Under the pieces are notes generated by a model. That model searched no databases. It was not told the DNA's origin and was given only the letters and a program-made list of their open reading frames with translations. Shown here one piece after another: positions 36,223 to 44,632 of a stretch of DNA of 46,763 nucleotides (the first letter of the stretch is position 1; each line of letters opens with the position of its first letter). Origin of the DNA: an uncultured Burkholderiales bacterium (GTDB taxonomy: Bacteria; Pseudomonadota; Gammaproteobacteria; Burkholderiales; Burkholderiaceae_C); NCBI GenBank assembly GCA_903844385.1, contig CAIMTJ010000088.1, positions 1 through 46,763 on the forward strand, given 5' to 3'. The position numbers and the translations under genes were made by a program.

Positions 36223-36977
36223 CAATGAATGCGTTGAACCTTGAGCCGCATGACTCGGTGCGCGACCACGTGATCTTGAGTCTTCAGGGGATTGGCGTGA
36301 GCTATGGCGAAATTCAAGCGGTCAAAAGCTTAGAGTTGGTGGTCAAGACGGGGGAGTGTGTTTGTTTGATTGGCTCCAATGGCGCTGGGAAAACCACCAC
36401 CTTGAAAGCCATCACCGCGCTCTTGCCGTTGAGTGGTGGGCAGATTGTTTTTGATGGGCACGACACGCAAAAGTTAAAGCCCTGGGATTTGGTGCGTTTG
36501 GGCATGGTCATGGTGCCCGAAGGGCGGGGCGTTTTCACTCGAATGAGTGTGCTTGAAAACTTAAAAATGGGGGCTTATCTCAACACCGATACCCAAGCGG
36601 TTTCCAATCAACTGGAGCAGACGCTGGCGTTGTTTCCCAAATTGAAAAGTCGTCTGAATTTTTTGGCCGGTCACCTCTCCGGCGGGGAGCAACAAATGTT
36701 GGCCATGGGTCGGGCATTGATGTCTCGGCCAAAGTTACTTTTGCTCGACGAGCCATCCATGGGCTTGTCTCCGATCATGGTGGATTTGATTTTTACGGTG
36801 ATTGCGGATTTGTCCAAATCAGGCATGTCGATGCTCTTGGTCGAACAAAACGCAACGAGGGCCTTGGGTTTGGCTCAACGCGCCTATGTAATGGAATCCG
36901 GGCACGTGAGCTTGGAGGGCGACGCGCAAGAGCTGCTCCACAACCCGCAAGTCAGGGCGGCTTATTTGGGTCACTGA
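36219..36977 (+). CDS. livF: branched-chain amino-acid ABC transporter ATP-binding protein LivF
   Basis: LivF is the second ATPase of the HAAT importer. It is 252 residues from the ATG at 36219, which overlaps the livG stop; an in-frame upstream extension into livG does not match the family. Walker A GSNGAGKT is at 52-59, the Q-loop region reads MVPEGRGVFTRMSVLENL, the signature is LSGGEQQMLAMGRAL, and Walker B is LLLLDEPSMGLSP. It ends the cluster; a binding protein gene is missing downstream, and the next gene is a convergent Bug receptor. Confidence 0.96.
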   Translation: MTMNALNLEPHDSVRDHVILSLQGIGVSYGEIQAVKSLELVVKTGECVCLIGSNGAGKTTTLKAITALLPLSGGQIVFDGHDTQKLKPWDLVRLGMVMVPEGRGVFTRMSVLENLKMGAYLNTDTQAVSNQLEQTLALFPKLKSRLNFLAGHLSGGEQQMLAMGRALMSRPKLLLLDEPSMGLSPIMVDLIFTVIADLSKSGMSMLLVEQNATRALGLAQRAYVMESGHVSLEGDAQELLHNPQVRAAYLGH

Positions 36978-37136
36978 ATGCAAAAGCGGTTTGAACTCGG
37001 ATAGATGGCCGCTCAAACGCAGCTGTCATACCGAGCGAATGGCGAAGTCACGTTTTTTTTGGGGTTTGGTTGCGAGACTTGCGTCAACAAGAAGAATGCA
37101 CAGGATTGAGTTACACCCGTGCTGAAAACGGTTTTG

Positions 37137-38135
37137 TTAATCGACTTTAGCGCCACTGATTTTGACCACCGATTGGTATTTTTGCAGCTCGGTTTGAATG
37201 AGTCGTGAAAACTCCTCAGGGCTGCTGGGGGCGGCAGGGCTCATGAGCTGATCAAATTGTTGGGCAACACGCTTGTCTGTCAACGCTTGCACGAAAGCTT
37301 GGTGAAGTTGCGCAACGATGCTGCTGGGGGTATTGGCTGGTGCGCTCAAGCCCCACCAAGTTTGAACATCAAAGTTTTTCAATGTTTGAGCCACTGGAGG
37401 CACATCGGGTAAAAAGTTGGATCTGACGGGGCTCGTCACAGCGAGCGCCAAAAGTTGTCCTGATTTGAGCTTGGCTGCGGCACTGGCCAGGTTATCGACA
37501 TTGAAGTCCACTTGCCCAGACATGAGCGCCATTTGTGCCAAAGCAGCGCCATTAAAAGGAATATGGACCGCATTGAAGTGGCCTTCAGATTTGAGTATTT
37601 CAGCACTCAAATGCCCGGCACTGCCGTTGCCCCCAGAGCCGTAATTCAGTGCATTGGGATGGGTGGCCCCGTACTCGAACAAATCGCTGAGTGATGAAAT
37701 TCCAAGAGCTTTGGCGCGGGTGGTATTCATCACGACCACGTTGGGGACTTTGACCATCAAGGTGATGGGCACAAAGTCTTTGATGGGATCAAAGGACAAA
37801 TTCGAAAACAGCCACGGGTTAATGGCTTGTGTCGCTGTGGTGGCCACCCCGATGGTGCGCCCATCAGGCAGCGAGCGCGCCAAGAGGGTCATCCCAAGGT
37901 TTCCCCCTGCACCAGGATGATTGTCCACCACGATGGTCCCCAGTTGTGTGTGCAGCGATTGGGCCAAAATTCTCACGGTTTGGTCGATGGGACCGCCCGC
38001 GGCAAATGGCACGATGATGCGCAAGGGCTTGAGGTCATTGAAAGCCATGTTTTGCGCCTGGGCACTGGAGAGGGCCCCCGTCCATAGGGCCAACATGCAC
38101 AAGACAGTACTAAGGCCCTTGAGTTTGAATTTCAT
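37137..38135 (-). CDS. orphan Bug-family tripartite tricarboxylate receptor
   Basis: This 332-residue secreted receptor has a signal peptide covering about residues 1-25, ending SSAQA. Mature Bug signatures are LRIIVPFAAGGPIDQTVRI, VVDNHPGAGGNLGMTLLA and LPDGRTIGV. Bug proteins feed TctAB-type transporters or signal to two-component systems. No tctA/tctB lies next to it, so it either uses a distant pair or the pair at 9.8-11.9 kb. The start is the ATG at 38135; the frame is open for 14 more codons to 38177. It is convergent with livF and lies on the same strand as the flavin reductase 73 bases upstream. Confidence 0.92.
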   Translation of the reverse strand: MKFKLKGLSTVLCMLALWTGALSSAQAQNMAFNDLKPLRIIVPFAAGGPIDQTVRILAQSLHTQLGTIVVDNHPGAGGNLGMTLLARSLPDGRTIGVATTATQAINPWLFSNLSFDPIKDFVPITLMVKVPNVVVMNTTRAKALGISSLSDLFEYGATHPNALNYGSGGNGSAGHLSAEILKSEGHFNAVHIPFNGAALAQMALMSGQVDFNVDNLASAAAKLKSGQLLALAVTSPVRSNFLPDVPPVAQTLKNFDVQTWWGLSAPANTPSSIVAQLHQAFVQALTDKRVAQQFDQLMSPAAPSSPEEFSRLIQTELQKYQSVVKISGAKVD

Positions 38136-38208
38136 GTGTACTTCGCTCCGTGCTTGATCATGGTTTTGGGGATGCAATTGAGTGGCTCAGAGCTCAATGG
38201 TTTGGTTT

Positions 38209-39297
38209 TTATTGTTTGTCTTTTTGAGACAAAAATGCATCGGCAAAAAATTCCTCCACCGGCAATTGCGCCTTGCTCACAAAATCTGCCTTGGCCGATT
38301 CCACCACAATGGGCGCACCGCAGGCATAGACTTGGTGCTCCCGCAAGCTGGGGTAGTCTTCAAGGACCGCCAAGTGCACAAACCCCTCACGTCCACGCCA
38401 CTGACTGCTTGCTTCAGGCTCGGAGAGCACCGGTGTGTAGCGCAGCTGGGGCAGTTTCTTTTGGAGCTCGAGCACCCAGTCGTTTTGGTACAAATCAAAC
38501 AAGTTTTTGACGCCCCAATAAAGATGAAGACTGCGCGCTTTGAGTGCCTCGTCTTGGCTCGAAACAATGGACTCTAGGATGGATTTGATGGGCGCAAATC
38601 CCGTGCCCGAAGCCAAAAAGACGATGGGCTTGGTGGATGCGTGCAAGAAAAAACCGCCCAGTGGGCCTTCAATGCGCAAGATATCCTTGGGCTTTAAGCT
38701 GCCGAACACTTGGTCGGTGAACACGCCGCCTGGCATGTGCCTCACGTGCAATTCAATGAACCGCTTTGGGGGCAGTGCATTGTCATCCATGGGCGCAGAT
38801 GGGGCGTGGGGCGCTGGAGCCTTTGGAAACGGTGCATTGGCCAAGGAGTAGCTTCTGCGCTGACCGTCTTTCAAGAGGAAATCGATGTACTGGCCTGGTA
38901 TGAAATCAAACGCATCGTTTTGAGGCAATTGGAGAAAGACTTGCATCACATCGGGGGCCAATAAATGGAGTTGGTCGACTCGCACGGGCATCTTCCTCAC
39001 CAATGGCAAATTGATATCCAGCACTTGTCGACACAGCAAAACCACATCGCTTTGCGCCACCGCACAACAAGTCAGAATGTGACCTTGGGCTTCTTCGTTG
39101 TCACTCAGGGCCTTGGTTTGATGGGCGTTGTGCGTCACCTCTCCCGACAAGAGTTGACACTTGCACGAGCCACAAGCACCATCCTTGCAGCCATAGGGCA
39201 ATGCGACACCTGCCATCAAGGCTGCGGACAACAAGGTCTCGCCTTTTCGGGCCTGAAACGTGCGTGCGCTGGGTTCGATGCTGACGGTAAAGCTCAT
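38209..39297 (-). CDS. 2Fe-2S ferredoxin-type NAD(P)H-flavin oxidoreductase
   Basis: This 362-residue electron-transfer protein carries three modules. The N-terminal 2Fe-2S ferredoxin domain has Cys37, Cys42 and Cys45 in GCKDGACGSCKC and a fourth ligand at Cys77 or Cys78. An FAD-binding domain follows with RRSYSLAN. The NAD(P)-binding domain has ASGTGFAPIKSIL near residue 232. In Burkholderiales this protein is usually annotated CDP-6-deoxy-delta-3,4-glucoseen reductase, but the name comes from sugar biosynthesis enzymes and no such pathway is present here. It is better regarded as a reductase component of an oxygenase or an unknown electron acceptor. The start is the ATG at 39297. It is divergent from the epimerase gene. 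Confidence 0.9.
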   Translation of the reverse strand: MSFTVSIEPSARTFQARKGETLLSAALMAGVALPYGCKDGACGSCKCQLLSGEVTHNAHQTKALSDNEEAQGHILTCCAVAQSDVVLLCRQVLDINLPLVRKMPVRVDQLHLLAPDVMQVFLQLPQNDAFDFIPGQYIDFLLKDGQRRSYSLANAPFPKAPAPHAPSAPMDDNALPPKRFIELHVRHMPGGVFTDQVFGSLKPKDILRIEGPLGGFFLHASTKPIVFLASGTGFAPIKSILESIVSSQDEALKARSLHLYWGVKNLFDLYQNDWVLELQKKLPQLRYTPVLSEPEASSQWRGREGFVHLAVLEDYPSLREHQVYACGAPIVVESAKADFVSKAQLPVEEFFADAFLSQKDKQ

Positions 39298-39432
39298 GGC
39301 GCTTCATGGGTTAAGAGTGAGATGCATTCGATTTTAAGTCCTTGCGGCTCAGATGGGAGTGACCAAGTGCAAAGACGTGGTGGAGATCGGCCTATTTCTG
39401 TCTGACCCACATGCAAGGTGCTCGAAAAACCG

Positions 39433-39458
39433 TCAAAATAGAGTGTATTCAAAATAGA
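39433..39458. repeat. 10-bp direct repeat upstream of the epimerase gene
   Basis: TCAAAATAGA occurs at 39433-39442 and again at 39449-39458, a 16-base period. It lies about 40-65 bases upstream of the epimerase-like gene start, in the 199-base divergent region. It could be a regulator half-site pair or part of an AT-rich promoter. Confidence 0.6.
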
Positions 39459-39496
39459 CGCTACGCTTTCTTTGCTGTTGTATCAAAGGTTTTCTT

Positions 39497-40420
39497 TTGT
39501 CTTGTCTTTCATCCTCATTGGGCGCAAAACCAGCGCGATTTAGAAAATCACGGCTCTTGATCGTGGGCTGTGGCGATGTGGGTGAACGCGTCTTGGGGCT
39601 GATTCGAAGCCGCGTTCGCTGTTTGGTCCTCACCAGCAGTGAAGATAAAAAGAGTCATTTTCGTGCCATGGGGGCTACGCCTATCGTTGGCAATTTGGAC
39701 CACCCTCAAACCTTGGTGCGCTTGGCCGCTTTGGGCGAGCGCGTTTTGCATCTGGCGCCCCCTGCGGGTATCGGTGAAACCGACACCCGCACCCAGTCTT
39801 TGCTTCAATCATTGAATAAGCGCACCCCACCCAAGCGTTTGGTTTATGGCTCAACCACGGGGGTCTATGGCGACTGTCAAGGCGAGTGGGTGAGCGAGAC
39901 TCGCGCGCTCAATGCGCAGTCGGACAGGGCTAAAAGACGAGTCGATGCAGAACAATGGGTCAAAGCGTTTGCCAAAAGTCGACCAGGGTTGACCCGTGTG
40001 GCGGTTTTACGAATACCTGGGATTTATGCACTGGACCGCGACGGTGGAACACCCCTGGAGCGTCTTAAAAAGGGGTTGCCCGTTCTCTTGCCCATCGAGG
40101 ATGTGTACACCAACCATATCCATGCCGATGACTTGGCTGTGGCGTGTTGGCGCAGCCTCTTCATGGGCTCGGCCTTGAGAACTTTCAATATCAATGACGA
40201 CAGCGTGTTGTTGATGGGGGACTACATGCGACTGGCGGCATCGCATTTTGGTCTTCCTTCACCCGAGTCCTTGGGTCGTGCTCAGATTCAGGCCCTGTTG
40301 AGTCCCATGCAGTGGAGTTTCATGCAAGAGTCTCGCAAAATGAATAACCAGCGGATGAAACGAGAGCTTCGATTGAAGCTTCAATACCCAACACCCCTTC
40401 ACGGCTGGGGTGGGGCTTGA
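39497..40420 (+). CDS. NAD(P)-binding epimerase/dehydratase-like protein (YeeZ-like)
   Basis: This 307-residue extended-SDR protein resembles the YeeZ family. The Rossmann motif GCGDVGERVL begins near residue 24. YGSTTGVYGDCQGEWVSET near residue 117 gives the catalytic Ser/Thr-Tyr area, but the usual YxxxK reads as SDRAKRRVDAE, without a clear Tyr. Substrate and reaction are unknown; family members are annotated only as epimerases. The start is probably the TTG at 39497, preceded by AAAGG seven bases away; no ATG lies before the Rossmann motif. It faces the OYE gene convergently with a 27-base gap. Confidence 0.8.
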   Translation: MSCLSSSLGAKPARFRKSRLLIVGCGDVGERVLGLIRSRVRCLVLTSSEDKKSHFRAMGATPIVGNLDHPQTLVRLAALGERVLHLAPPAGIGETDTRTQSLLQSLNKRTPPKRLVYGSTTGVYGDCQGEWVSETRALNAQSDRAKRRVDAEQWVKAFAKSRPGLTRVAVLRIPGIYALDRDGGTPLERLKKGLPVLLPIEDVYTNHIHADDLAVACWRSLFMGSALRTFNINDDSVLLMGDYMRLAASHFGLPSPESLGRAQIQALLSPMQWSFMQESRKMNNQRMKRELRLKLQYPTPLHGWGGA

Positions 40421-40447
40421 TGCCTGCGTCGGACTAAAGAGGCCTTT

Positions 40448-41569
40448 TTAGCGTTGTGCGTTGGAGCTCGATTCAAATATGTGCGCGGCCTCTTTGGGCA
40501 GGCAGCGCCAATACTGGCGACTCGACTGGACGTGGCCTCCCAATTCGGCTGCTGCGCTCCAGACCCAGCGGGGGTTGAAGAGGACAGCTCGTGCCAAGGC
40601 GATGAGATCGGCGTCTCCGCGCGAGACAATCTCCTCAGCCTGTTGGGCGCCAGTGATCAAGCCCACCGCCGTGGTGGGCAGGCCTGATTTGTCTTTGACT
40701 TGTTTGGCAAACGGGACTTGGTAGCCCGGTGAGAGGGTGATTTTTTGAGCATGGTCAACCCCACCAGTGGAGACGTGGATGAAGTTGGCGCCGATGTCTT
40801 TGAGGCGCACGGCAAATTCAGCGCTGTCCTCACCCGTGAGCCCTTCAGGAGACCAGTCTGTGGCTGAAATGCGAATGCCCAATACCCCTTGATAGACTTG
40901 TCTCACCGCTTTGAAGACCTCCAAGGGAAAACGCATGCGAGCCTCTAAACTTCCACCGTAGGCGTCCGTCCTGTGGTTGGACAAGGGGGAGAGGAATTGG
41001 TGGAGCAAATACCCGTGGGCGCCATGCAATTCAATCGCTTCGATGCCCATGCTTTGGGCGCGAAGGGCGGCTGCAACAAAGTCCGACTTCACTTTTTCCA
41101 GTCCTACCGCCTCCAATGCCACCGGCGCGTGTTCATTGGGGCTGTGAGAGAGGGCACTTGGCGCCAAGGTTTGCCATCCACCAGCTTGAGGGGTCATCAG
41201 CTTGCCGCCCAGCCATGGCACGGCGCTCGAGGCTTTGCGTCCAGCATGCCCGAGTTGAATGCAAACGGGGGTGTGGGGTGCCAAGGCCCGTGCCTTGTTC
41301 AGTTGTGTGGACAAGGCTTGTTGAGTCGTGTCATCCCAGAGTCCCAAGCAATCGGGTGTGATGCGCCCCTCAGGCGAGACGGCAGTCGCTTCAATGGTCA
41401 TCATGGCAGCGCCCGAATTGAGCAAACTGCCCCAGTGCATCAAATGCCAATCGGTGGCACGACCCTCTTGGGCCGAGTATTGGCACATGGGCGCAATGAC
41501 GACCCGATTGGCCAGTCGCAATGGACCTTGGGGGGAAGGCAAATCAAACGGTGAAAAAAGCGTGGACAT
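40448..41569 (-). CDS. NADH:flavin oxidoreductase / OYE family (YqjM-like)
   Basis: This 373-residue FMN-dependent TIM-barrel enzyme of the old yellow enzyme family reduces activated alkenes such as enones and nitro compounds. The opening LFSPFDLPSPQGPLRLANRVVIAPMCQYSA and the motif ELHGAHGYLLHQFLSPLSN place it in the thermophilic-like/YqjM class. NHRTDAYGGSLEARMRFPLEV is the diagnostic family segment. The start is the ATG at 41569 (MSTLFSPFD); the frame is open to 41605. It lies 62 bases downstream of the third Bug receptor gene on the same strand and may share its transcript. Confidence 0.93.
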   Translation of the reverse strand: MSTLFSPFDLPSPQGPLRLANRVVIAPMCQYSAQEGRATDWHLMHWGSLLNSGAAMMTIEATAVSPEGRITPDCLGLWDDTTQQALSTQLNKARALAPHTPVCIQLGHAGRKASSAVPWLGGKLMTPQAGGWQTLAPSALSHSPNEHAPVALEAVGLEKVKSDFVAAALRAQSMGIEAIELHGAHGYLLHQFLSPLSNHRTDAYGGSLEARMRFPLEVFKAVRQVYQGVLGIRISATDWSPEGLTGEDSAEFAVRLKDIGANFIHVSTGGVDHAQKITLSPGYQVPFAKQVKDKSGLPTTAVGLITGAQQAEEIVSRGDADLIALARAVLFNPRWVWSAAAELGGHVQSSRQYWRCLPKEAAHIFESSSNAQR

Positions 41570-41631
41570 GGTGTGTGTAGGGCGTGAAAAAAAATGAGGG
41601 ATCAAAGAGACTGAGCAAGGGTGGTGTCAAA

Positions 41632-42672
41632 TCATTGAGGTTCTATTTTGGCCTCGCGGATGGCTTTGGCCCATTTGGCTGTTTCGGATTTACTGCGCTG
41701 CATCAACGCTTCGGGTGTCCCAGGATCGATTTCAAAGCCCATGTCGGCAAACTTGTCTTGAATCTCTTTGCTGTTGGCTGCTGTGTTGCTGGCGTGGTTG
41801 ATTTTCATGATGATGTCCCTGGGGGTTGCGGCTGGTGCAAAGCTGGCAAAATAAGCGATGAGCTCATAGCCTTTGATCCCCAGCGCTTCATTCACACTGG
41901 GCAGATCAGGAATGGCTTTGGAGCGCTGGCTGGACGTGACAGCCAGGCCGCGAATTTTGCCGGCCCTCACTTGGGGAAGCATCACGGCAAAGTCAGCCGT
42001 GAACATCATGACTTGGCCGCCAATCAAGTCGGTCATGGCGTTGGGGCCACTTTTGTAAGGCACGGAGGTCATCTCCACCCCCGCCATGCCAGCGAGCATG
42101 GCCGAAGAGACCAGCTGCGAAGTCGAGGCCGAGGCGAAGGTGACGTACTCGGGCTTGGATTTGGCCAGGGCGATGAATTCTTTGAGGGTTTTGGTGGGCA
42201 CCTCGTTGTTGACCGCCACGATCAGTGGCACAGAGCCCATGAAGGCCACAGGCGCAAAAGCCGTGTCTTGGTCGTAGGGCAATTTTTTCATGAGACTTTT
42301 GAGAGCGGCATTGGTGCTGTTGGTCCCAAATAAGAGGGTGTACCCATCGGGTAAAGCCTTGGCGACAAAGTCAGCGCCGAGCATGCCGTTGACCCCCACT
42401 TTGTTGTCAACAATCAAGGGTTGCTCCAACTCTTCTGACATTTTGGCGGCAAAAGCACGACCAATTTGATCGGTCGCAGAACCGGCTGCAAAGGGAACAA
42501 TCACGTGGATGGGTTTGCTTGGGAAACCCTGTGCCTGAGCTTGGGCTTGGGTGCATAAAGCCAATGCACTCCATAAGAAGCCCAGTCCCATGCCCAATAC
42601 CCAGCTCCATTGTGCAGGAGTTGGTGCCAGCGTGTTGCGAGTGGCGGAGCTCTCCAAGGCTTTATTTTGCAT
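41632..42672 (-). CDS. orphan Bug-family tripartite tricarboxylate receptor
   Basis: This third Bug receptor of the window has 346 residues. It carries a long signal region: a hydrophilic 25-residue N terminus, a hydrophobic core WVLGMGLGFLWSALAL, and a cleavage site in AQAQAQ. Mature motifs are IHVIVPFAAGSATDQIGRA, VDNKVGVNGMLGADFVA and LPDGYTLLFGTN. The start is the ATG at 42672, preceded by AAGGA on the minus strand. No TctA/TctB genes are adjacent. The OYE gene follows, so the ligand could be a substrate of that enzyme, but this is only context. Confidence 0.92.
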   Translation of the reverse strand: MQNKALESSATRNTLAPTPAQWSWVLGMGLGFLWSALALCTQAQAQAQGFPSKPIHVIVPFAAGSATDQIGRAFAAKMSEELEQPLIVDNKVGVNGMLGADFVAKALPDGYTLLFGTNSTNAALKSLMKKLPYDQDTAFAPVAFMGSVPLIVAVNNEVPTKTLKEFIALAKSKPEYVTFASASTSQLVSSAMLAGMAGVEMTSVPYKSGPNAMTDLIGGQVMMFTADFAVMLPQVRAGKIRGLAVTSSQRSKAIPDLPSVNEALGIKGYELIAYFASFAPAATPRDIIMKINHASNTAANSKEIQDKFADMGFEIDPGTPEALMQRSKSETAKWAKAIREAKIEPQ

Positions 42673-43030
42673 CGTCTGTCCTTTGTTCAAATGGATTCAA
42701 ACTCGGTGGGCATGGTACTTGTTTTGAAGCGACCCATCGATCCGTCTCCAGGGTTGGTGGCTGCAAGGAACATGGGTTCATTTGAGCTCAATTGGATCAT
42801 TGCCAGGGGCAAGTTAGGGATCAAGTCTAAGCCCATACACCATCATATCCAACAACGGCGACACACGCCAGCGCGCAAGCCCCAGGCCTTGACGGGACGA
42901 CTAAGAGCCCTTGAAGGCGTGCTTAAAAAGTACTTTGGGGAGTTTTGGCAAGGGTGAGTGCCTAGATGGCATGAGCCCATTGAAATGGCCCCTAGAAACA
43001 AGATCGCTCTAGAGGAGAGATACAATTCAA
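42673..43030. other. intergenic region between the Bug receptor and tRNA-Leu
   Basis: This 358-base stretch holds no convincing gene. It contains the ribosome binding site of the Bug receptor at its left end and, at its right end, an 8-bp stem downstream of the tRNA: CCCCTAGA (42989-42996) with TCTAGAGG (43008-43015), including one G-U pair. No T run follows, so it is a doubtful terminator. The central part shows no repeat or promoter that I can defend. Confidence 0.4.
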
Positions 43031-43118
43031 TGGTGCCGAAGGCCGGAATCGAACCGGCACGGTGTTTTGCACCGGCAGATTTTGAATCTGCTGCGTCTAC
43101 CTATTTCGCCACTTCGGC
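43031..43118 (-). tRNA. tRNA-Leu (anticodon CAA), decodes UUG
   Basis: The 88-base gene on the minus strand has a perfect 7-bp acceptor stem (GCCGAAG with CTTCGGC), discriminator A and an encoded CCA (43031-43033). The anticodon arm is GCAGA-TTCAAAA-TCTGC, so the anticodon is CAA. A long variable arm (CGGTGCAAAACACCG) marks it as a class II tRNA. The T arm has GCCGG-TTCGATT-CCGGC. A promoter with good spacing lies just upstream and overlaps the start of the divergent cysM gene. Confidence 0.97.
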
Positions 43119-43136
43119 TAAAGTGCTGAGCTGAGT

Positions 43137-43165
43137 ATTATGACACATTCAAGACCCCATTTCAA
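43137..43165 (-). promoter_or_regulatory. sigma-70-type promoter for tRNA-Leu, overlapping the cysM start
   Basis: On the minus strand TTGAAA (43160-43165) and CATAAT (43137-43142) are separated by exactly 17 bases. The predicted transcription start is around 43130, about a dozen bases before the tRNA 5' end. The cysM ATG at 43140 lies inside the -10 box, so the promoter occupies the first codons of cysM on the opposite strand. Confidence 0.65.
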
Positions 43166-44057
43166 AACTTTAGAAGAGGTCGTTGGTAAAACGCCGCTGG
43201 TGGCCCTCCAACGCCTTGAAGCGCCAAGCCTTCAAGCCAACGATTGTGTGGTCTTGGGCAAGCTTGAAGGCAACAACCCCGCGGGCTCGGTGAAGGATCG
43301 CCCAGCCTTGTCCATGATCTCCAAAGCTCAAGAGCGTGGGCAAATCAAGCCTGGGGACACCTTGATCGAGGCCACTTCGGGCAACACCGGCATAGCGCTC
43401 GCCATGGCTGCAGCGATCAAGGGTTACCGTATGGTGCTCATCATGCCCGAGGACTTGTCCATTGAGCGTGCACAGACCATGAAAGCCTTTGGTGCAGAAT
43501 TGATTTTGACCCCCAAAACCGGCGGCATGGAGCACGCCCGGGACTTGGCCATGCGCATGCAGCAAGAGGGCCAAGGGCTGGTGTTGGATCAATTTGCCAA
43601 TCCAGACAACCCCCTCATTCATTACGAAACGACAGGTCCAGAAATCTGGGACGAGACAGAAGGCCAAATTACCCATTTCGTGAGTGCCATGGGGACCACT
43701 GGAACCATCACGGGTGTGGGCAAGTATTTGAAAGAGCGCAACCCCCAGATTCAAATCATTGGGGCGCAGCCCAGTGAAGGCTCTCGGATACCGGGCATAC
43801 GAAAATGGCCTCAAGAGTATTTGCCCGCGATTTACGATGACACCAATATCGATGAGTTGGCTCTGGTGAGCCAGCACGATGCCGAGGTGATGTGCCGGCG
43901 CATGGCCAAAGAGGAGGGCCTCTTTGCGGGAGTCTCTGCAGCCGGCGCTTGTTGGGTGGCGTTGGAGTTGGCAAAAAGAGTCAAGCACGCGACCATCGTG
44001 TTTATTGTCTGCGATCGCGGCGACCGTTACCTATCCACGGGAGTTTTTCCCGCATGA
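43140..44057 (+). CDS. cysM: cysteine synthase B
   Basis: CysM is a PLP enzyme that makes cysteine, or S-sulfocysteine with thiosulfate, from O-acetylserine. The 305-residue length and the opening LEEVVGKTPLVALQRLE are typical. The Schiff-base lysine is Lys52 in NNPAGSVKDRPA. The substrate loop EATSGNTGIALAMAAA is near residue 77, and the PLP phosphate loop is in SAMGTTGTITGVGKYL. The ATG at 43140 has only a weak GAG-containing upstream site, 21 bases from the divergent tRNA. The Nudix gene overlaps its stop by four bases and tusA follows; cysM and tusA both concern sulfur, so the group may be a small sulfur-related operon. Confidence 0.96.
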   Translation: MTHSRPHFKTLEEVVGKTPLVALQRLEAPSLQANDCVVLGKLEGNNPAGSVKDRPALSMISKAQERGQIKPGDTLIEATSGNTGIALAMAAAIKGYRMVLIMPEDLSIERAQTMKAFGAELILTPKTGGMEHARDLAMRMQQEGQGLVLDQFANPDNPLIHYETTGPEIWDETEGQITHFVSAMGTTGTITGVGKYLKERNPQIQIIGAQPSEGSRIPGIRKWPQEYLPAIYDDTNIDELALVSQHDAEVMCRRMAKEEGLFAGVSAAGACWVALELAKRVKHATIVFIVCDRGDRYLSTGVFPA

Positions 44058-44581
44058 GTGATTATCGTTTTTGTCCCCTGTGCGCCGCCTCTTTGAGCTC
44101 TGTTGCGCGTGAGGAAGACTCCGGGCTTGTGACTCGACTGCGCTGTTCATCGTGCGAGTGGACCCATTGGAACAATCCCACGCCCGTTCTGGGTGCCATC
44201 GTGCAGCGCGGCGAGCATGTGGTGCTGGCGCGAAATGCTGCTTGGCAGGGGCGTCGTTTTGCGTTAATCACAGGCTTCATGGAGGCCAATGAAACACCCC
44301 AAGAGGGCATCACTCGCGAGATCAAGGAAGAGACAAATTTGGACGTCACGTCTTTGTCTTTGGTGGGGGTGTACGAATTTGTCAAAAGAAATCAAGTTTT
44401 GATCATCTACCATGCCCTGACCTCAGGGGAGATTCGTTTGAGTCCTGAATTGGCTGAATACCAGCTCCAGCGTCCCAATGAAATCATCTGTTGGCCTGCT
44501 GGTACGGGCCACGCGGTGGCCGACTGGCAGCGAAGTTTAGGCATTGAGCCGCGCTATCAGGCCTGGGAGGACCGGGTTTGA
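44054..44581 (+). CDS. Nudix hydrolase with N-terminal zinc ribbon
   Basis: This 175-residue Nudix enzyme probably hydrolyses a nucleoside-diphosphate derivative. An N-terminal zinc ribbon is formed by Cys7, Cys10, Cys31 and Cys34 (FCPLC and RCSSC), as in NudC-like proteins. The Nudix box begins at Gly74: GFMEANETPQEG, then REIKEET with the metal-binding glutamates. The glycine near the end of the box is Asn95, a tolerated change. It is much shorter than E. coli NudC, so NADH or RNA-cap activity should not be assumed. The start ATG at 44054 overlaps the cysM stop as ATGA. Confidence 0.92.
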   Translation: MSDYRFCPLCAASLSSVAREEDSGLVTRLRCSSCEWTHWNNPTPVLGAIVQRGEHVVLARNAAWQGRRFALITGFMEANETPQEGITREIKEETNLDVTSLSLVGVYEFVKRNQVLIIYHALTSGEIRLSPELAEYQLQRPNEIICWPAGTGHAVADWQRSLGIEPRYQAWEDRV

Positions 44582-44632
44582 AGCCGCGCTTTGATGTCAG
44601 CACTACACGCACTTTTTAACGATTCAAAAGAC

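Noticed and set aside
36985-37060. Terminator after livF
   Set aside because: GTTTGA/TCAAAC arms and a later T8 run exist, but the T run is not adjacent to a stable stem, so I did not annotate it.
43170-43988. 272-codon open frame opposite cysM
   Set aside because: It is entirely antisense to cysM, whose motifs are intact; no independent support.
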